Shown: piece by piece, positions 1 to 10,726 of the stretch | Layout of the letters: every line of letters starts with the position of its first letter | How positions within the stretch are numbered: the first letter of the stretch is position 1 | NCBI RefSeq assembly: GCF_000001735.4 | Contig: NC_003076.8 | Location: 1,488,001-1,552,000, forward strand | Length of the DNA: 64,000 bases | From: Arabidopsis thaliana | Taxonomy: Eukaryota; Streptophyta; Magnoliopsida; Brassicales; Brassicaceae | Direction of reading: 5' to 3' | Program-made: the position numbers and the translations under genes | The notes under the pieces: generated by a model | Told to the model about the DNA's origin: nothing | Databases searched by the model: none | The model's input: the letters and a program-made list of their open reading frames with translations, nothing else

Positions 1-365
1 GATAACGAACCCTAAGTTTCTTTATGATTTAGGGAAATTGGGATAAAAATATCTTTTTTTCTTTATTATCGGTTTACCAAAGTTTTCATTCGTTTATTGT
101 TAAAGGGCTTTTCACGTTTACTACGATTTAACTTTTGACAAATAAACCAGAGTAGTTTTTTTTTTTTAAGTATTTAAATAATAATTATTATTTTTTCGTC
201 GAGTATTTAAATAATTTTAAAAATTAATAATGTCAAGAAAAATAAGTGAACCGGTTAGAAAAATAAACACATCAACTAAATTAATTGGTCAACCTTTTTT
301 TGTTTTTTCGTCGTAATAATTGGTCAACTAATATCTAACTTTTTTGCATAAATCGTTTTGCTCAC
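1..365. repeat. Left copy of a 0.36 kb direct duplication
   Basis: This stretch matches 7032-7394 almost base for base, with scattered substitutions and small differences in homopolymer length. The right copy lies just upstream of the start codon of the minus-strand cystatin-like gene (start at 6999). The left copy is therefore probably the 5' leader and promoter of a paralogous minus-strand gene lying just left of the window. Identity is lost at about 365/7394. The match is seen directly; the off-window paralog is inferred. Confidence 0.85.
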
Positions 366-398
366 TTTTTTGCATAAATCGTTGCGCAAAATTCTCTT

Positions 399-1111
399 AC
401 GGTTCTTGGGATCGAGTCTGAAAACGATCCTGAAGTGGTAATTGTTTATTTTTTGTTGTTGTTAGTGAGAATTGTTTATTTCTCTCTTTGTTTTTGGTTT
501 GTGAGTAAATTTGTGACTTGAAAGTTTATAAAGCTATTTCAATGACAGTTTCTTATGAAGACAACAAAAATCCGGAAAGATGGGACAATGTGATTGAATA
601 TTTGGCTAAAGATGAGGTTCTAGTGATCGTCAGCGTACTCTGGTTTCCAAGTTATCATGATCATAGCGGAGATGTAAGAAATATTTGTAGATTAATTTTT
701 GTTTGTGATTTTAACTTTTTTTTTCTGGTAGGGAATATACAAACCAACTGATGATGAATGTGATGCTTATAAAAAAACTCCCTAAGTTTATAAGAAGACT
801 ATTACTCACACCATGCTCTTGACAAGTATTTTCAACTGATGAATCACTTTACGAGATTAAATTTCATATTTTTTTAAGAATGATGATTTGATTCACATAC
901 CGAATACTCACATGAGATTAATAATTAACATAAGCAAAAGGAAACTTATCTTTGTATATTGTTAATTTGATTTTTTTGTTTAATAGGGGCTGGTAGAGAT
1001 GAAATTGATGGCACTCCATACTTCGAGATGCAGGATAGTAATGGAGATGTTGACCATGGAGACCGTGGTTATCTCCTTTTTCCCCGTCTTCCATACTCTC
1101 TGGTGCTCTAG
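399..1111 (+). pseudogene. Decayed papain-like (C1A) cysteine protease gene
   Basis: Four exon-like pieces follow each other with plausible splice borders. They are about 399-437 (ending before gtaatt), about 521-673 (donor gtaaga at 674), 732-785 (acceptor at 730-731) and 987-1111 (acceptor at 985-986). The third begins GIYK, as does the equivalent exon of the protease-like gene at 4916. It reaches an in-frame TAA at 783-785, before a THTMLLT stretch that resembles the catalytic-His segment. The fourth encodes DGTPYFEMQDSNGD, matching the C1A Asn region (YWIVKNSWG-type) with Asn replaced by Asp, and ends at TAG 1109-1111. The N-terminal half with the catalytic Cys is absent. Related pieces lie at 13558-13784 and 29132-29240. 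The family call is inference from motif order. Confidence 0.6.
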
Positions 1112-1332
1112 TATGTTGAGATGGTGGTATGTATTTTAATTTATCATAAAATGTAAGTTTACTATTTTGATTTGAAATAAATACTAGTATACTACTTTCA
1201 CTTTTCTTTTGAAATGTATGATCTCTCAATAGAAGTTTGTCATCCATCCGCCATTTCAATCCTGTTTCTCACCCCTCCTCCTCCTACTTTGATCTTTTAT
1301 CTATATTTGTTAAACCATGTCTAATAACTTTA

Positions 1333-1890
1333 TGAGAAATTCCTAAAAATATCACTAAAACAAGTTTTATGGACAATAATAGCACACACTCCATAAACTT
1401 CTAAAAATAGCACTACTTAACTTACTATGAAGTTTATTACTAATATATTTTTTCAACAATACCATAATTTTTATATAAATTCTATCATCCAAAATAAATT
1501 AGAAATAAATTTAAAGTATTATATTTGGGTTCTCTATTTCTAATTTATGGTATATATTTTAACCATTTAAAAGAAATTTTGATTCCTTTTAATTTTAGTT
1601 TATGGTATTATATTTGGGTTTCCTATTTCCAATTTAGAGTATATTTTCACTATTTAAAAGAGATTTTTTATTTTAATATTAGTTTTTGTGGTATTATATT
1701 TGGGTTCTCTATTTTTAATTTCGGATATATATTTTTACTATTTAAAGTTTTTTTTAATTCAATTAAATATTAGATTAGTGTTTGCTCTTATTTTTATTTT
1801 CTATCTGATATTTTAATTAAGTTGAATTAAAGTTTATAGTGTTATTTGTAAAATTTTAGAAATGTTGTGCTAATTTTTGAAGAAATCCTG
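1333..1890. mobile_element. Candidate degenerate fold-back DNA transposon
   Basis: The left part (about 1333-1430) and the reverse complement of the right part (about 1820-1890) align imperfectly. Both carry phrases of the type 'aaaaatatcact' and 'aatagcac', giving loose inverted ends around an AT-rich core. The core holds three tandem copies of an approximately 88-bp unit (1517-1780). No transposase is present. A non-autonomous Mutator-like or similar element would look like this, but the ends and target-site duplication are not clear. Confidence 0.35.
1517..1780. repeat. Imperfect tandem repeat, about 88-bp unit, three copies
   Basis: Each unit starts with tattatatttgggtt (1517, 1606, 1692; spacings 89 and 86) and continues with a similar AT-rich body containing 'ctattt', 'atatattttnac' and 'atttaaa'. 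The open reading frame across it is a by-product of the repeat and low stop density, not a gene. Confidence 0.75.
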
Positions 1891-2034
1891 TCCAAATAAT
1901 ATTGTAAATGTAGTAATATACACTGTAAAAGCCCAAACAATTTTGTTTTTGCGCTAGGGATCTACTTATTGTTGGGCCGGGGCATCACCATCACAGTAAG
2001 AGATTCATTTTGTTTTCTTTAGTTCCTAGCTAAC

Positions 2035-2112
2035 CGTTTTTTCGTTGAAGTACGAGATAGCCTTCTTCGACAAATCTGTTGAGCAAATCTCTGTCAGTAT
2101 CATCAGGCTAGC
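2035..2112 (-). pseudogene. Orphan fragment of a cystatin-like gene (exon 2)
   Basis: The reverse strand closely matches the end of exon 2 of the cystatin-like gene at 6598-6690. Shared segments include acagagatttgctcaacag and ggctatctc, and the donor-type ACGGTTAG border is kept. A one-base insertion shifts the frame, and no flanking exons are present. It is a remnant of the same gene family, lying between the decayed and the better-preserved protease-like genes. Confidence 0.7.
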
Positions 2113-3638
2113 TAACTAGGCCACAATCTGTTGGGCTATATTTTTTTTTTTTTTTTTTTATCATATACTGTATGTACTATATATGTAGTTTACGTATAAT
2201 TTTGAGAAACGTAGGTTAATGGATTAGAGAGAGTCTTACATAAATCACTGTGTGTTGTTAGAGTCTTAGTAATAGTGTCTTACATACATCACTGTTCCCC
2301 ATTATTCTCTCGAAGATTCGAACACACGTCTTTTTAATTTATTTCTTCTCTCTTTCGACTATCACTTTTTGCATCGTTGTCTAGGTACCATTATCTTTAT
2401 AACCGACGAATATCTTACATAGTTTGACAGAGCTAATCTGTCTAGGAGGTAATGTCGTTTGATGGGTAAAAAGGTCAGCTGGTCAGGTCATATCGAAGTC
2501 AGAGTTTCAGAACAAAGAAACAAAAATAAACTTCGTTCCCTCCATTAAATGACCTCGTCGGAGAAAAAAGACATATCATCATAGATTCGTTTTCTTTGCT
2601 ATCTGGAGTACAAACAAAAGATCATTAAATTCATTTGTATACGCAACCTTATTTTAGTTACTGCTAATAAGCTAACGTACAAAAAAAAGGGAAGAAAATA
2701 GTACAGTAATAAGCCTGTTACATTTTGACAATATCGTAGATAGTAATCATGTTCGGTTACTTAAACCCTAAAATTCCACATCTTTTGATTAATGAAAAGA
2801 TTGGGGAAAATCACGATTTTGACTGTTTGCTTGACCTAATTAACCGATTCACGCCTCATTTTTTATTTTGGTTTTAAGATTTCGAAATTTAGTTAAATAA
2901 TAAGTTATAATATTATTTTTGAATAGTCTATTTAGATGGTTGATTGTCTAAAATAATACTATGTCTGTAAAAAGGAATATCGCATTGAAGCGAGGGTCAG
3001 AAATGGGTCCAAGTCCAACGGAAGAAGTCCAAGAAGGAATATTTTCTGTCAATTTTCTTCCCAAGCCTTCTTACTTTTTGTTCCCCATGGAAAATATGAA
3101 AATGATCCTCTTTTCTGCTCTTTGAAAGTCCAAGACCTTTCTATCTTTTTGAATAAATATGTTTGATTTTCGTCCAAAAAAATGTTTGAATATGTTTAAT
3201 TTTCCTAATACAATTGTTTTTCTTTTTGTCAAATGAACGACTTGATTACAAAAACGTAAACTAGTAAACTGTTAAGCATGAAATATGATAGTTGAATTTT
3301 TCACTAGTGATTAGTGAGAGTGAGAGTGAGAGTAGTGTTTGTCTTGACAAAGTAAAAGAAAAACCTTGTTGATACTAATACACGGAGCTACCAAATATTC
3401 TATTTAAAAGGAAAATCTCTGTCTTATGTTGTACACTACTACTTAATTAAATGGAATTATTGTCTTAATCATGCGTAAAAACCCTAGCGTCACTAAACAT
3501 AATTTAAATTACTATAATTGTGAATCCTGGACCCACATATCTGTACGGACATTATTCATGAAGATCGCAAACTTTGGCGTTTTCCTCTAAAGAAAAAGAG
3601 AGCTTTTCTCGTTGAAACGAGAGCGATCGTTGGGGAAA
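2113..3638. other. Intergenic, upstream of the protease-like gene
   Basis: No gene is seen. The stretch is AT-rich with a poly-T run at about 2138-2159 and a short direct repeat of the type gtcttacatacatcactgt near 2234 and 2278. The 3' part (about 3300-3638) is presumably the promoter and leader of the protease-like gene. Confidence 0.5.
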
Positions 3639-5137
3639 ATGGAGAGTGAAGATAAAAAGTTCGGAGAGGAACACAAGTCTGAGAGTGAATCAAATGAAGA
3701 ATCCATAGTAGCTGGTGTTGGTGCGGGAAGAAACGGAGGGAACAAGAGTGACTCGGATGAAGAATCCGCAGTCGTCGGCGTTGGTGCTGGACGAAAGGGG
3801 AAAAACAAAAAATCCTCTTCTTCTTCTTCTTCATCTAAGAAAAACAAGTCGCCTGCAAAAGCATCGACAAAGGTTTTTGATTATTTCTATGTTTAGCTAT
3901 GTTGTAGTTAAGTAAATGCATGTATCCATATATCTTCGTTCGTTTCTAATTTGTTGATGGGAACTGTGTATCAGAGATTTACTAAAGAAGACGAGGAATG
4001 GGCAAAGGTAACATCTGATTTGTGTTAACGATATTTGCTAGCCAAGTTCACGTTCTGAAATAATTTCAATGTGTAGGATCTTCCATCTGATTTTACCACG
4101 AATTGCAAAGATTGGTTCCAATACCTAAGTGGTGCTATTAAACAAGGAAAACTAAGTAAGCATTCTTGTTCATGGATGGATCAAGGAACACTAACTAACT
4201 AATAACTATTGTTCAATTCTTAGTTGCATTTGTTAAGATACTAGCTAGCTATATTTGTGGGACTAAGCCCACAAGCAATTTTGTTTATTCTTCTTAGGTG
4301 TTTGCTGGGCAGTGGCTATTGCTAGATGTGTACAAGCTTCATTTGCTATAAGGGGTATTAAAGTAGAGCTTTCTCCTCAACATTTGATAAACAACATCAC
4401 TGGCAAGAGTAAAGAGGGAGATATAATCAAATTCGAGGAGCTCTCCGACTACTTGAAGAACCAAGGTCTTGTCCTAGAAGAAGTGTGCAAATTCTCGGGG
4501 AGCATAAAGGCAACTTGCCCTAAAGAATGCTCCAAACAAACTTCAGTAAGCCAATTCACTAATTTTCCTTTGTCATGTTTCTTGTTTCTTTATTATCATT
4601 CGAGAGTTTTGTGATAGCTAGCTAGAGATCACAACTATTAATAGCTCAGTATTTAGCTCCATCCATCATCTTGTTTCAATTCACTCTTCAGGATGACTCC
4701 TTTTACAAGATCAAGGAATTTAATGTGATCACCAAAAAGGATGTCAAGGAAGAAGACTTGCTTAAGCTAGTATATCAGCGTCCTATAGTTGGTATTATTG
4801 ATTCTTACCAAAGCTTTATGGACCATAAATCAGTATGTTTGAATTTAACCCCTGTAGCTAATTTAACTGAACATACTAAAATTGACTTTTGCTTCTCTTA
4901 ATGTAACAATGGTAGGGAATATACAAAGGTAGGAAGCCAAAAGATATGTATTTTTGTTGACATGCGGTGTTAGTTGTTAGTTTTGGTACAACCGACGAAG
5001 GTGAGCACTATTGGCTCATCCAAAACTCTTATGGTGAAGCCTGGGGAGAAAAAGGCATTGGAAAGATTATAAGGAAGTGTAGCCTGAAAAATGGAGAGTC
5101 CTCTTTGTTTGTCGGTGCTATCGACATTGTGGTATGA
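3639..5137 (+). CDS. Papain-like (C1A) cysteine protease-like gene with in-frame stop
   Basis: Exons read as 3639-3872, 3975-4007, 4077-4155, 4298-4545, 4692-4832 and 4916-5137, all with GT..AG borders and consistent phase. The N-terminal 78 residues are acidic and Ser/Lys-rich and contain two copies of an EES-x-VGVGAGR-type repeat and a Ser8 run; I see no signal peptide. The protease part keeps the oxyanion Gln (Q112) and catalytic Cys (C118) in QGKLSVCW. The His segment (HAVLVVSFG) and Asn segment (QNSYGEAWGEKG) are encoded in the last exon. However, TGA at 4958-4960 stops the frame at residue 259, one codon before that His. No plant-sized intron removes it. The product is either truncated and inactive or the locus is a young pseudogene. 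Probably AT5G05050 by position. Confidence 0.7.
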
Positions 5138-6333
5138 TCATGTAGTTTGACGAGTGTGTGGCTAGTTTCGTACCTTACAAATGCATTTTATACAAATTAG
5201 TTTCTCTTTTGTAGGTTTGATGGTGGAGCTTGACATCCAGACTACAAGTTACTGGTACTAGAATTTAACTCAAATAGTTGAGAGATAAGTAGAATTAGAG
5301 AATATACATAACAACGGATAGCATCTAAGATAGTGAGATTAAGAAAGTTTGCCACTGAAATAGCTTTGTTTTGTGCTTGCAGATTTGCATGAAGCCTAGC
5401 TCAACTTCTGCTCGGTCCGGAGGAGAGAGGGAGAAAGTTGTTGATTCAAGAAAGTGAAACAATTTAGGGTTTTATTTCTAATGCCATATTGCCATGGATT
5501 TAAGATGAAGAATTTTATCGATCTTTTGTTAATCTTTTGCCAGATTTTCTTGGCCTATTCTGTCAAAAATGAAAAAAAACCTTTGAAAAGTTCTATATTT
5601 ACTTGATTGAAAAATACACCACTACAAATATACATTCTTAATCCCACTTGTATCCTTTCTCAAAATCGCAAGGCTACCTACCAACATATTATAAGAGTAA
5701 AGATGCTCATTTTTTTTTTGTATTGTGATTCTAAGAATGTTGTTTTATTTTCTTTCTACCAAAACAATGTGATGAACTAATAACTAAGCAATGCCAAACA
5801 GCTGGAACTGGTGAAGAATTTAAGCACCTAACCTCTGAGGGAGGAAAAATGAAGGAGTGTAACAACATTATCCATATAATAATAGAAGTAGCTAATGGAA
5901 AGAGTAGTGACTTAGTCGCAATAACAGTAAAACACCGAGAGACCAACATTTGGGCATAAAAATACAACTTAATTTCAAATAGAGAAGTTCAAGGAACAAA
6001 TTGAAACTTGCTAGTGCCCTTTTGCTTCCCCTAGATAGATAGATAGATAGATGCATAAACTCGCCGGTGGAAAACTGCAGAAATGATAACAAAGAATTCT
6101 TTAATATTTGGATCAAGGACATCATATATAATGGGAACTTCAACCTAAACATTAGTAAGCACTATATATCCACTGGAAGCTGAACTATACCAGCCACACC
6201 CAGACAAAACTTATACATTACAACTAGTACTGTATGCAGCAGGATTACATAAGAATGATTAGGCAAAGGAATCTACATGTACTGAAGCCAATGTAAAATC
6301 TGGGCTTAGTATATATACCTTTCAGAAGAGAAT
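5138..6333. other. Intergenic between convergent protease-like and cystatin-like genes
   Basis: No further gene is seen. It should hold the 3' UTRs of both neighbours. After the stop at 5135-5137, the stretch up to about 5480 looks transcript-like (possible extra 3' exon near 5218). A short (TAGA)n run lies at about 6034-6052. Confidence 0.5.
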
Positions 6334-6999
6334 TCAAGAAGAAGATGGTTCAGGATTGCAAGAGCAAACTTCGATATCAAAGGACAAGTATCGAACCACT
6401 GCTTGGTAACGTTTAGTCTGGTTACCATCTGAAGGGTCATTGGCTTCAAACGTGATGTAGAGTGTGATTGCAGCAGATGGGTGAAAATTTGCTCTCAAAA
6501 CCTTGACAAGTTCCAGTTTTATCCCCTAGCACAATTATTTCGTCGAAAATCAGCAAAAAACCAACATCGACTAGATTAGTCATTAGAGATTACTAACCGT
6601 CTTGTCGTTGTAGAAGGAGATAGCCATGTTGGACAACCTGTTGAGCAAATCTCTGTTGGTCTCATGAGGCTCGCTAACCATATTGTCGTCGTCGAGATGA
6701 ACAGCTCCGCGACCAAATCTGTGACGCACTTTCGAGAAGTCCACATCAAAACCCTGAAAACACCACAAATCAAAATTAAATGAATCAAACAATTCTTCAA
6801 AAGAAAGAAATGGTTGGAGATTACAAACCCCGCTCTTGCCCCACTCTTCATCTAACAGTCGAAGATCATCTGACAAAGTTTCCCAATCGTCCGAATCATA
6901 ATTAGAGAACTTAGATTCATCGTCGGATGGCTCCTCCACTAACTTCAGCTTCTCAGGGGAAGGAATTTCGGATCTCTCATTCTCAATCGGAGATAACAT
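6334..6999 (-). CDS. Cystatin/monellin-superfamily-like protein
   Basis: Three exons on the minus strand (6829-6999, 6598-6753, 6334-6525) encode 172 residues ending in EPSSS. The first exon is acidic and has no signal peptide, so the protein is probably cytosolic or nuclear. The last exon (from KLELVKVLRANF through YITFEAND to YQAVVRY) has the strand pattern of the second half of plant cystatins. It lacks the QxVxG inhibitory loop and the Pro-Trp pair seen in the true phytocystatin of this window (19615-20765), so protease inhibition is doubtful. It lies tail-to-tail with the protease-like gene. A fragment of a paralog lies at 2035-2112, and the duplicated leader at 1-365 suggests a second copy left of the window. 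Probably AT5G05060. Confidence 0.8.
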
Positions 7000-7031
7000 C
7001 GCTTATGATTTAGGAGAATCGAGATGGCGAT

Positions 7032-7394
7032 GATAACGAACCCTAAGTTTCTTTATGATTTAGGGAAATTGGGATAAAAAATATCTTTTTTTCTTTATTA
7101 TCGGTTTACCAAAGTTTTCATTCGTTTATTGTTAAAGGGCTTTTCACGTTTACTACGATTTAACTTTTGACAAATAAACCGGAGTAGTTTTTTTTTTTAA
7201 AGTATTTAAATAATAATTATTATTTTTTCGTCGAGTATTTAAATAATTTTAAAAATTAAAAATGTCAAGAAAAATAAGTGAACCAGTTAGAAAAATAAAC
7301 ACATCAACTAAAATAATTGGTCAACCTTTTTTTTTTCGTCGTAATAATTGGTCAACTAATATCTAATTTTTTTGCATAAATCGTTTTGCTCACC
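7032..7394. repeat. Right copy of the 0.36 kb direct duplication
   Basis: This is nearly identical to 1-365. It starts 33 bases upstream of the cystatin-like start codon on the minus strand, so it covers that gene's leader and proximal promoter. The two copies show that the gene and its promoter were duplicated together. Confidence 0.85.
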
Positions 7395-8895
7395 AATTTT
7401 TTTTACTTTGGTCTCGTCTCATACCGTCTGGTTACGTCATATCGAACAATGTTCTGTAAATTGTAATAAATAAAAAGTTGTCATTGAATATTTTTTGGTC
7501 AGTGGGTAGCGATATTGATCATTAGCAAGTTGGTGCCTGGTACAACTCACTAGCGTAGCCAATAATAACCAATTCCCAAGCACTTGGCTACTGATGATTT
7601 TGTGACTATTTAGCCGGGAATTGACTACGCACCCAACTACATGCTATTACTTGAACTTCTCCCGCTCAATTTAGCTTAAGTTTATATATAGCTTCTGAAA
7701 CCATGTGTACACAAATCACTATAATCTTTTCATACAATGGAGTGAGACATTGTTCGAGAAGTCGTGCCCAATTCCAGACTTCTTCCCTAACACCAACCAA
7801 AAAAAAACAATCAAAATTTCGCTAGAATCCTAATTTTCGTGAGTAAATCACGAAATCAAAATCTTTTTATTTATTTATTTTAACCACGAGTAAAAAAACC
7901 TTATAAATTAAGAAGTGAGCATGGCAAAGACTAGTATAATGTACATGTTAAACTATAAATATCTTGATTTACAAATAACTATAATAATTATTTTTTTAAT
8001 GATCTTATCATATTCTTCTGTGCAATAACTATATCATTATTTTTTGCATCTATATTTGACTTCTACTATTATATAGTATGATATTATATATTCATTTTCT
8101 ATATATACTTAATTAATAAAAATCATCTTTGTGAATTTTTAAAAATCGAACATAATCGGCTACATTTACTTATACCTTTAAGCTTGCGATTATATATATA
8201 TGCATAGATAGATAGATGTAGATATATCACAAACCTCTCAAGAAATCAAGAAGAGGGTAACTTAGGGTTGCAAGAACGTACTCCAGAGAAATAACATTAG
8301 CCACGTGACAGTACATATCTATCTTGAATTCATTACCAATATCTTGAATTAATTCTTGATTACATTTTTACTATAATAAATAACTTTTTTTTTTTTTTTT
8401 AAACAAGAAACCGGGAAAGATGTTCTTATCAAAGTGATTTAGATCTTATATCTCCATACAATGATTTAGGTAAAGCTAAGAATCTTAGATGGTACTCTTC
8501 ACGTAACAGAGACATCAAATTATATTTTATCCTTGCGGCACTTCTTCAATTCTTTATCTATTATTGATTGATCCTCCTAAATTTATTTTCAGTAAAAAAA
8601 AAATCCGAAAATCCTGGAAACTATTAGAGGACAAAAATAATTTGTTAGAAAGAGAGAGAGACGAAACAAAGACTGCATGCAGAAGGATTGGTTTGCATTG
8701 GATTATTAAGCAAAAAAAAAAAACAAGAAAAAATACAGAATAAAAAAAAATACAGAATCCCCAAAACCCATCTTTAATTTGGCTGATACCAAATCAAAAA
8801 AACTTGAGAATTTCTGAAACTCAGATAGAATCTTTGAAGAACTTTTTTTGCGGAAGGACAGGCTTCATGTATGGGTTTCTGAGGAAAAACAAAAA
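7395..8895. other. Intergenic, promoter side of the DHHC gene
   Basis: No gene is seen. The sequence is AT-rich with TATA-like stretches, a poly-T run near 8384-8400 and short TAGA repeats near 8205. The last 200 bases before 8896 are A-rich and probably are the 5' leader of the DHHC gene. An out-of-frame ATG at 8868 opens a short upstream reading frame. Confidence 0.5.
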
Positions 8896-10441
8896 ATGCA
8901 GAGGGAGAGAATGAGCAAGAAGAAGATTAGTCAAGTTCATTGCATTCCCTCTGGTGATCATATTCTCATGACGGCTTCTTCTTCCAAACACATTCCTCAT
9001 ATCAGATTCTACAAAGCCTGGAAGGGTAACAACGTAATATCATTTTCTTTCTTCTCTGTAAACACATTTCTCAATGATTGCCAATATAAGATGCTTTCTT
9101 TCTTGTTCCACAAGAATGTGAAATTATATTTTGTTTTTCTTTTGTTTCATCAGAGATTTTGCTGTGGTGGTAGACTAATCTTTGGTCCTGATGTATCATC
9201 TCTGTACCTAACCTCCTTCTTGATTGGAGCTCCTGCGCTTACATTCTGCATAAGGATGCTCGTGTGGATCAAAAGAGGAGATCCTTTCTTCAACTATACC
9301 GTTCTAGCTTCAGGATTTATCCTCACCCTCTTGGATTTTACGTTTCTAATGTTGACATCAGCTAGGGATCCAGGAATCATCCCAAGGAACAAAACATCAA
9401 TGATTCTTGAAGATGATTCAGATAGTTCCTTGACACAATCTATGGAATGGGTCAACAACAAAACTCCTAATCTCAAGATTCCTAGAACCAAAGACGTTTT
9501 CGTCAATGGTTACACTATCAAAGTCAAGTTCTGCGATACTTGCTTGCTCTATCGTCCACCTCGAGCATCACATTGCTCCATCTGCAACAACTGTGTCCAA
9601 CGCTTTGATCACCATTGTCCATGGGTTGGTCAGTGCATTGCCCGAGTAAATTCTTCATCACCACTTCTTGATCATATATATAATATACCCACTCTTTGTT
9701 CGAAGAGTGATTGATTCTTGGTGTGAAACTTATGCAGAGAAACTACCCGTTCTTCATTTGCTTCATCTCATCTTCAACATTGCTATGCATATATGTTTTT
9801 GTGTTCTCCTGGATCAACCTGATTAGACAACCTGGGAAGCTATGGAGGACAATGTCTGATGATATAGTGTCTGTCATTCTTATTGTATATACATTTGTCG
9901 CTGTCTGGTTCGTTGGTGGCCTTACCATTTTCCACTTCTATCTCATGTCTACAAACCAGGTACATTCCTTACCTTTATCATAGGACCACAACTAAATCTT
10001 TTTAGCTTGCTTTAGCCTTCTGAGTTTTCTTGTGTTGTGTCTGTTTTGCAGACAACATATGAGAATTTCCGGTACCGTTATGATAAGAAAGAAAATCCTT
10101 ACAAGAGAGGGTTACTGAAGAATGTTAAAGAAGTACTATTTGCCAAGATCCCGCCTTCGCAACTAGATCTCAGAGCAATGGTCCCGGAAGAAGATGACAT
10201 GACTATAGCATCTAACGATTCCGAGTATGAGTCAGAGTATACCTCCTCCGTGAGATACGATACAGAGATGGGAGGCAAGCTCATTAAAAGGGATAGCCCT
10301 AGGAAGCTTCCTTTGCCAACACGAAACTTAGATGATATCAAGGACATTAGTGATAACTACGACAGATCTACGACAACTAGAGAGGATGCTTCTGACCGCG
10401 ATCCTTCGTTTTTCTCATCTCAACTAGACTTGCCCAAGTAA
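8896..10441 (+). CDS. PAT03: DHHC-type protein S-acyltransferase
   Basis: Four exons (8896-9033, 9154-9645, 9738-9959, 10052-10441) encode 413 residues. Enzymes of this family palmitoylate Cys residues of membrane-associated proteins. The Cys-rich domain starts at [17 protein letters not shown] (about 171-187) and holds the catalytic DHHC at 198-201, followed by [15 protein letters not shown]. Two hydrophobic segments precede it (about 60-80 and 93-115) and two follow (about 216-238 and 257-280), the usual four-pass layout. [11 protein letters not shown] motif (TTxE type) follows the last segment. The C-terminal tail is Ser/Asp-rich. The ATG at 8896 is the first in frame. Intron 1 is 120 nt and has no stop in frame, so a retained-intron form would add 40 residues. 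The symbol is from memory of the AtPAT numbering (AT5G05070). Confidence 0.93.
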
Positions 10442-10726
10442 TCTCTCACTGTTGTATCATCTTTGTCTATATTCTCTCAAACATTCTGAATCTGTGTGGC
10501 AAGATACAGACGACTATTCCAGAGGTCGATGTGTCTTTTGTCTTATCCACGATTACTCAGCAAAACCATGTGTAGATTAGAACACCAAAATGTTTAACAT
10601 TCGGCTTCATTGGCAAACATTATTATTTCCCAGAAATGAAAAATCCTCAAACAACAGATCTCTTACAAGTAAAAAGGAAACAACAGTTTAGGTTCAAAGA
10701 GCGTAAGACACTGAGTGATAGCATCA

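Noticed and set aside
918..1259. Minus-strand open frame of 113 codons
   Set aside because: It is antisense to the protease relic. A similar antisense frame at 29016-29255 merely reflects shared ancestral DNA.
1525..1773. Open frame of 82 codons
   Set aside because: It arises from the 88-bp tandem repeats and is extremely Phe/Ile/Tyr-rich.
4929..4981. Micro-intron that could remove the TGA of the C1A-like gene
   Set aside because: GT..AG pairs here give introns of only about 46-53 nt, below the usual plant minimum, and the products shift frame.
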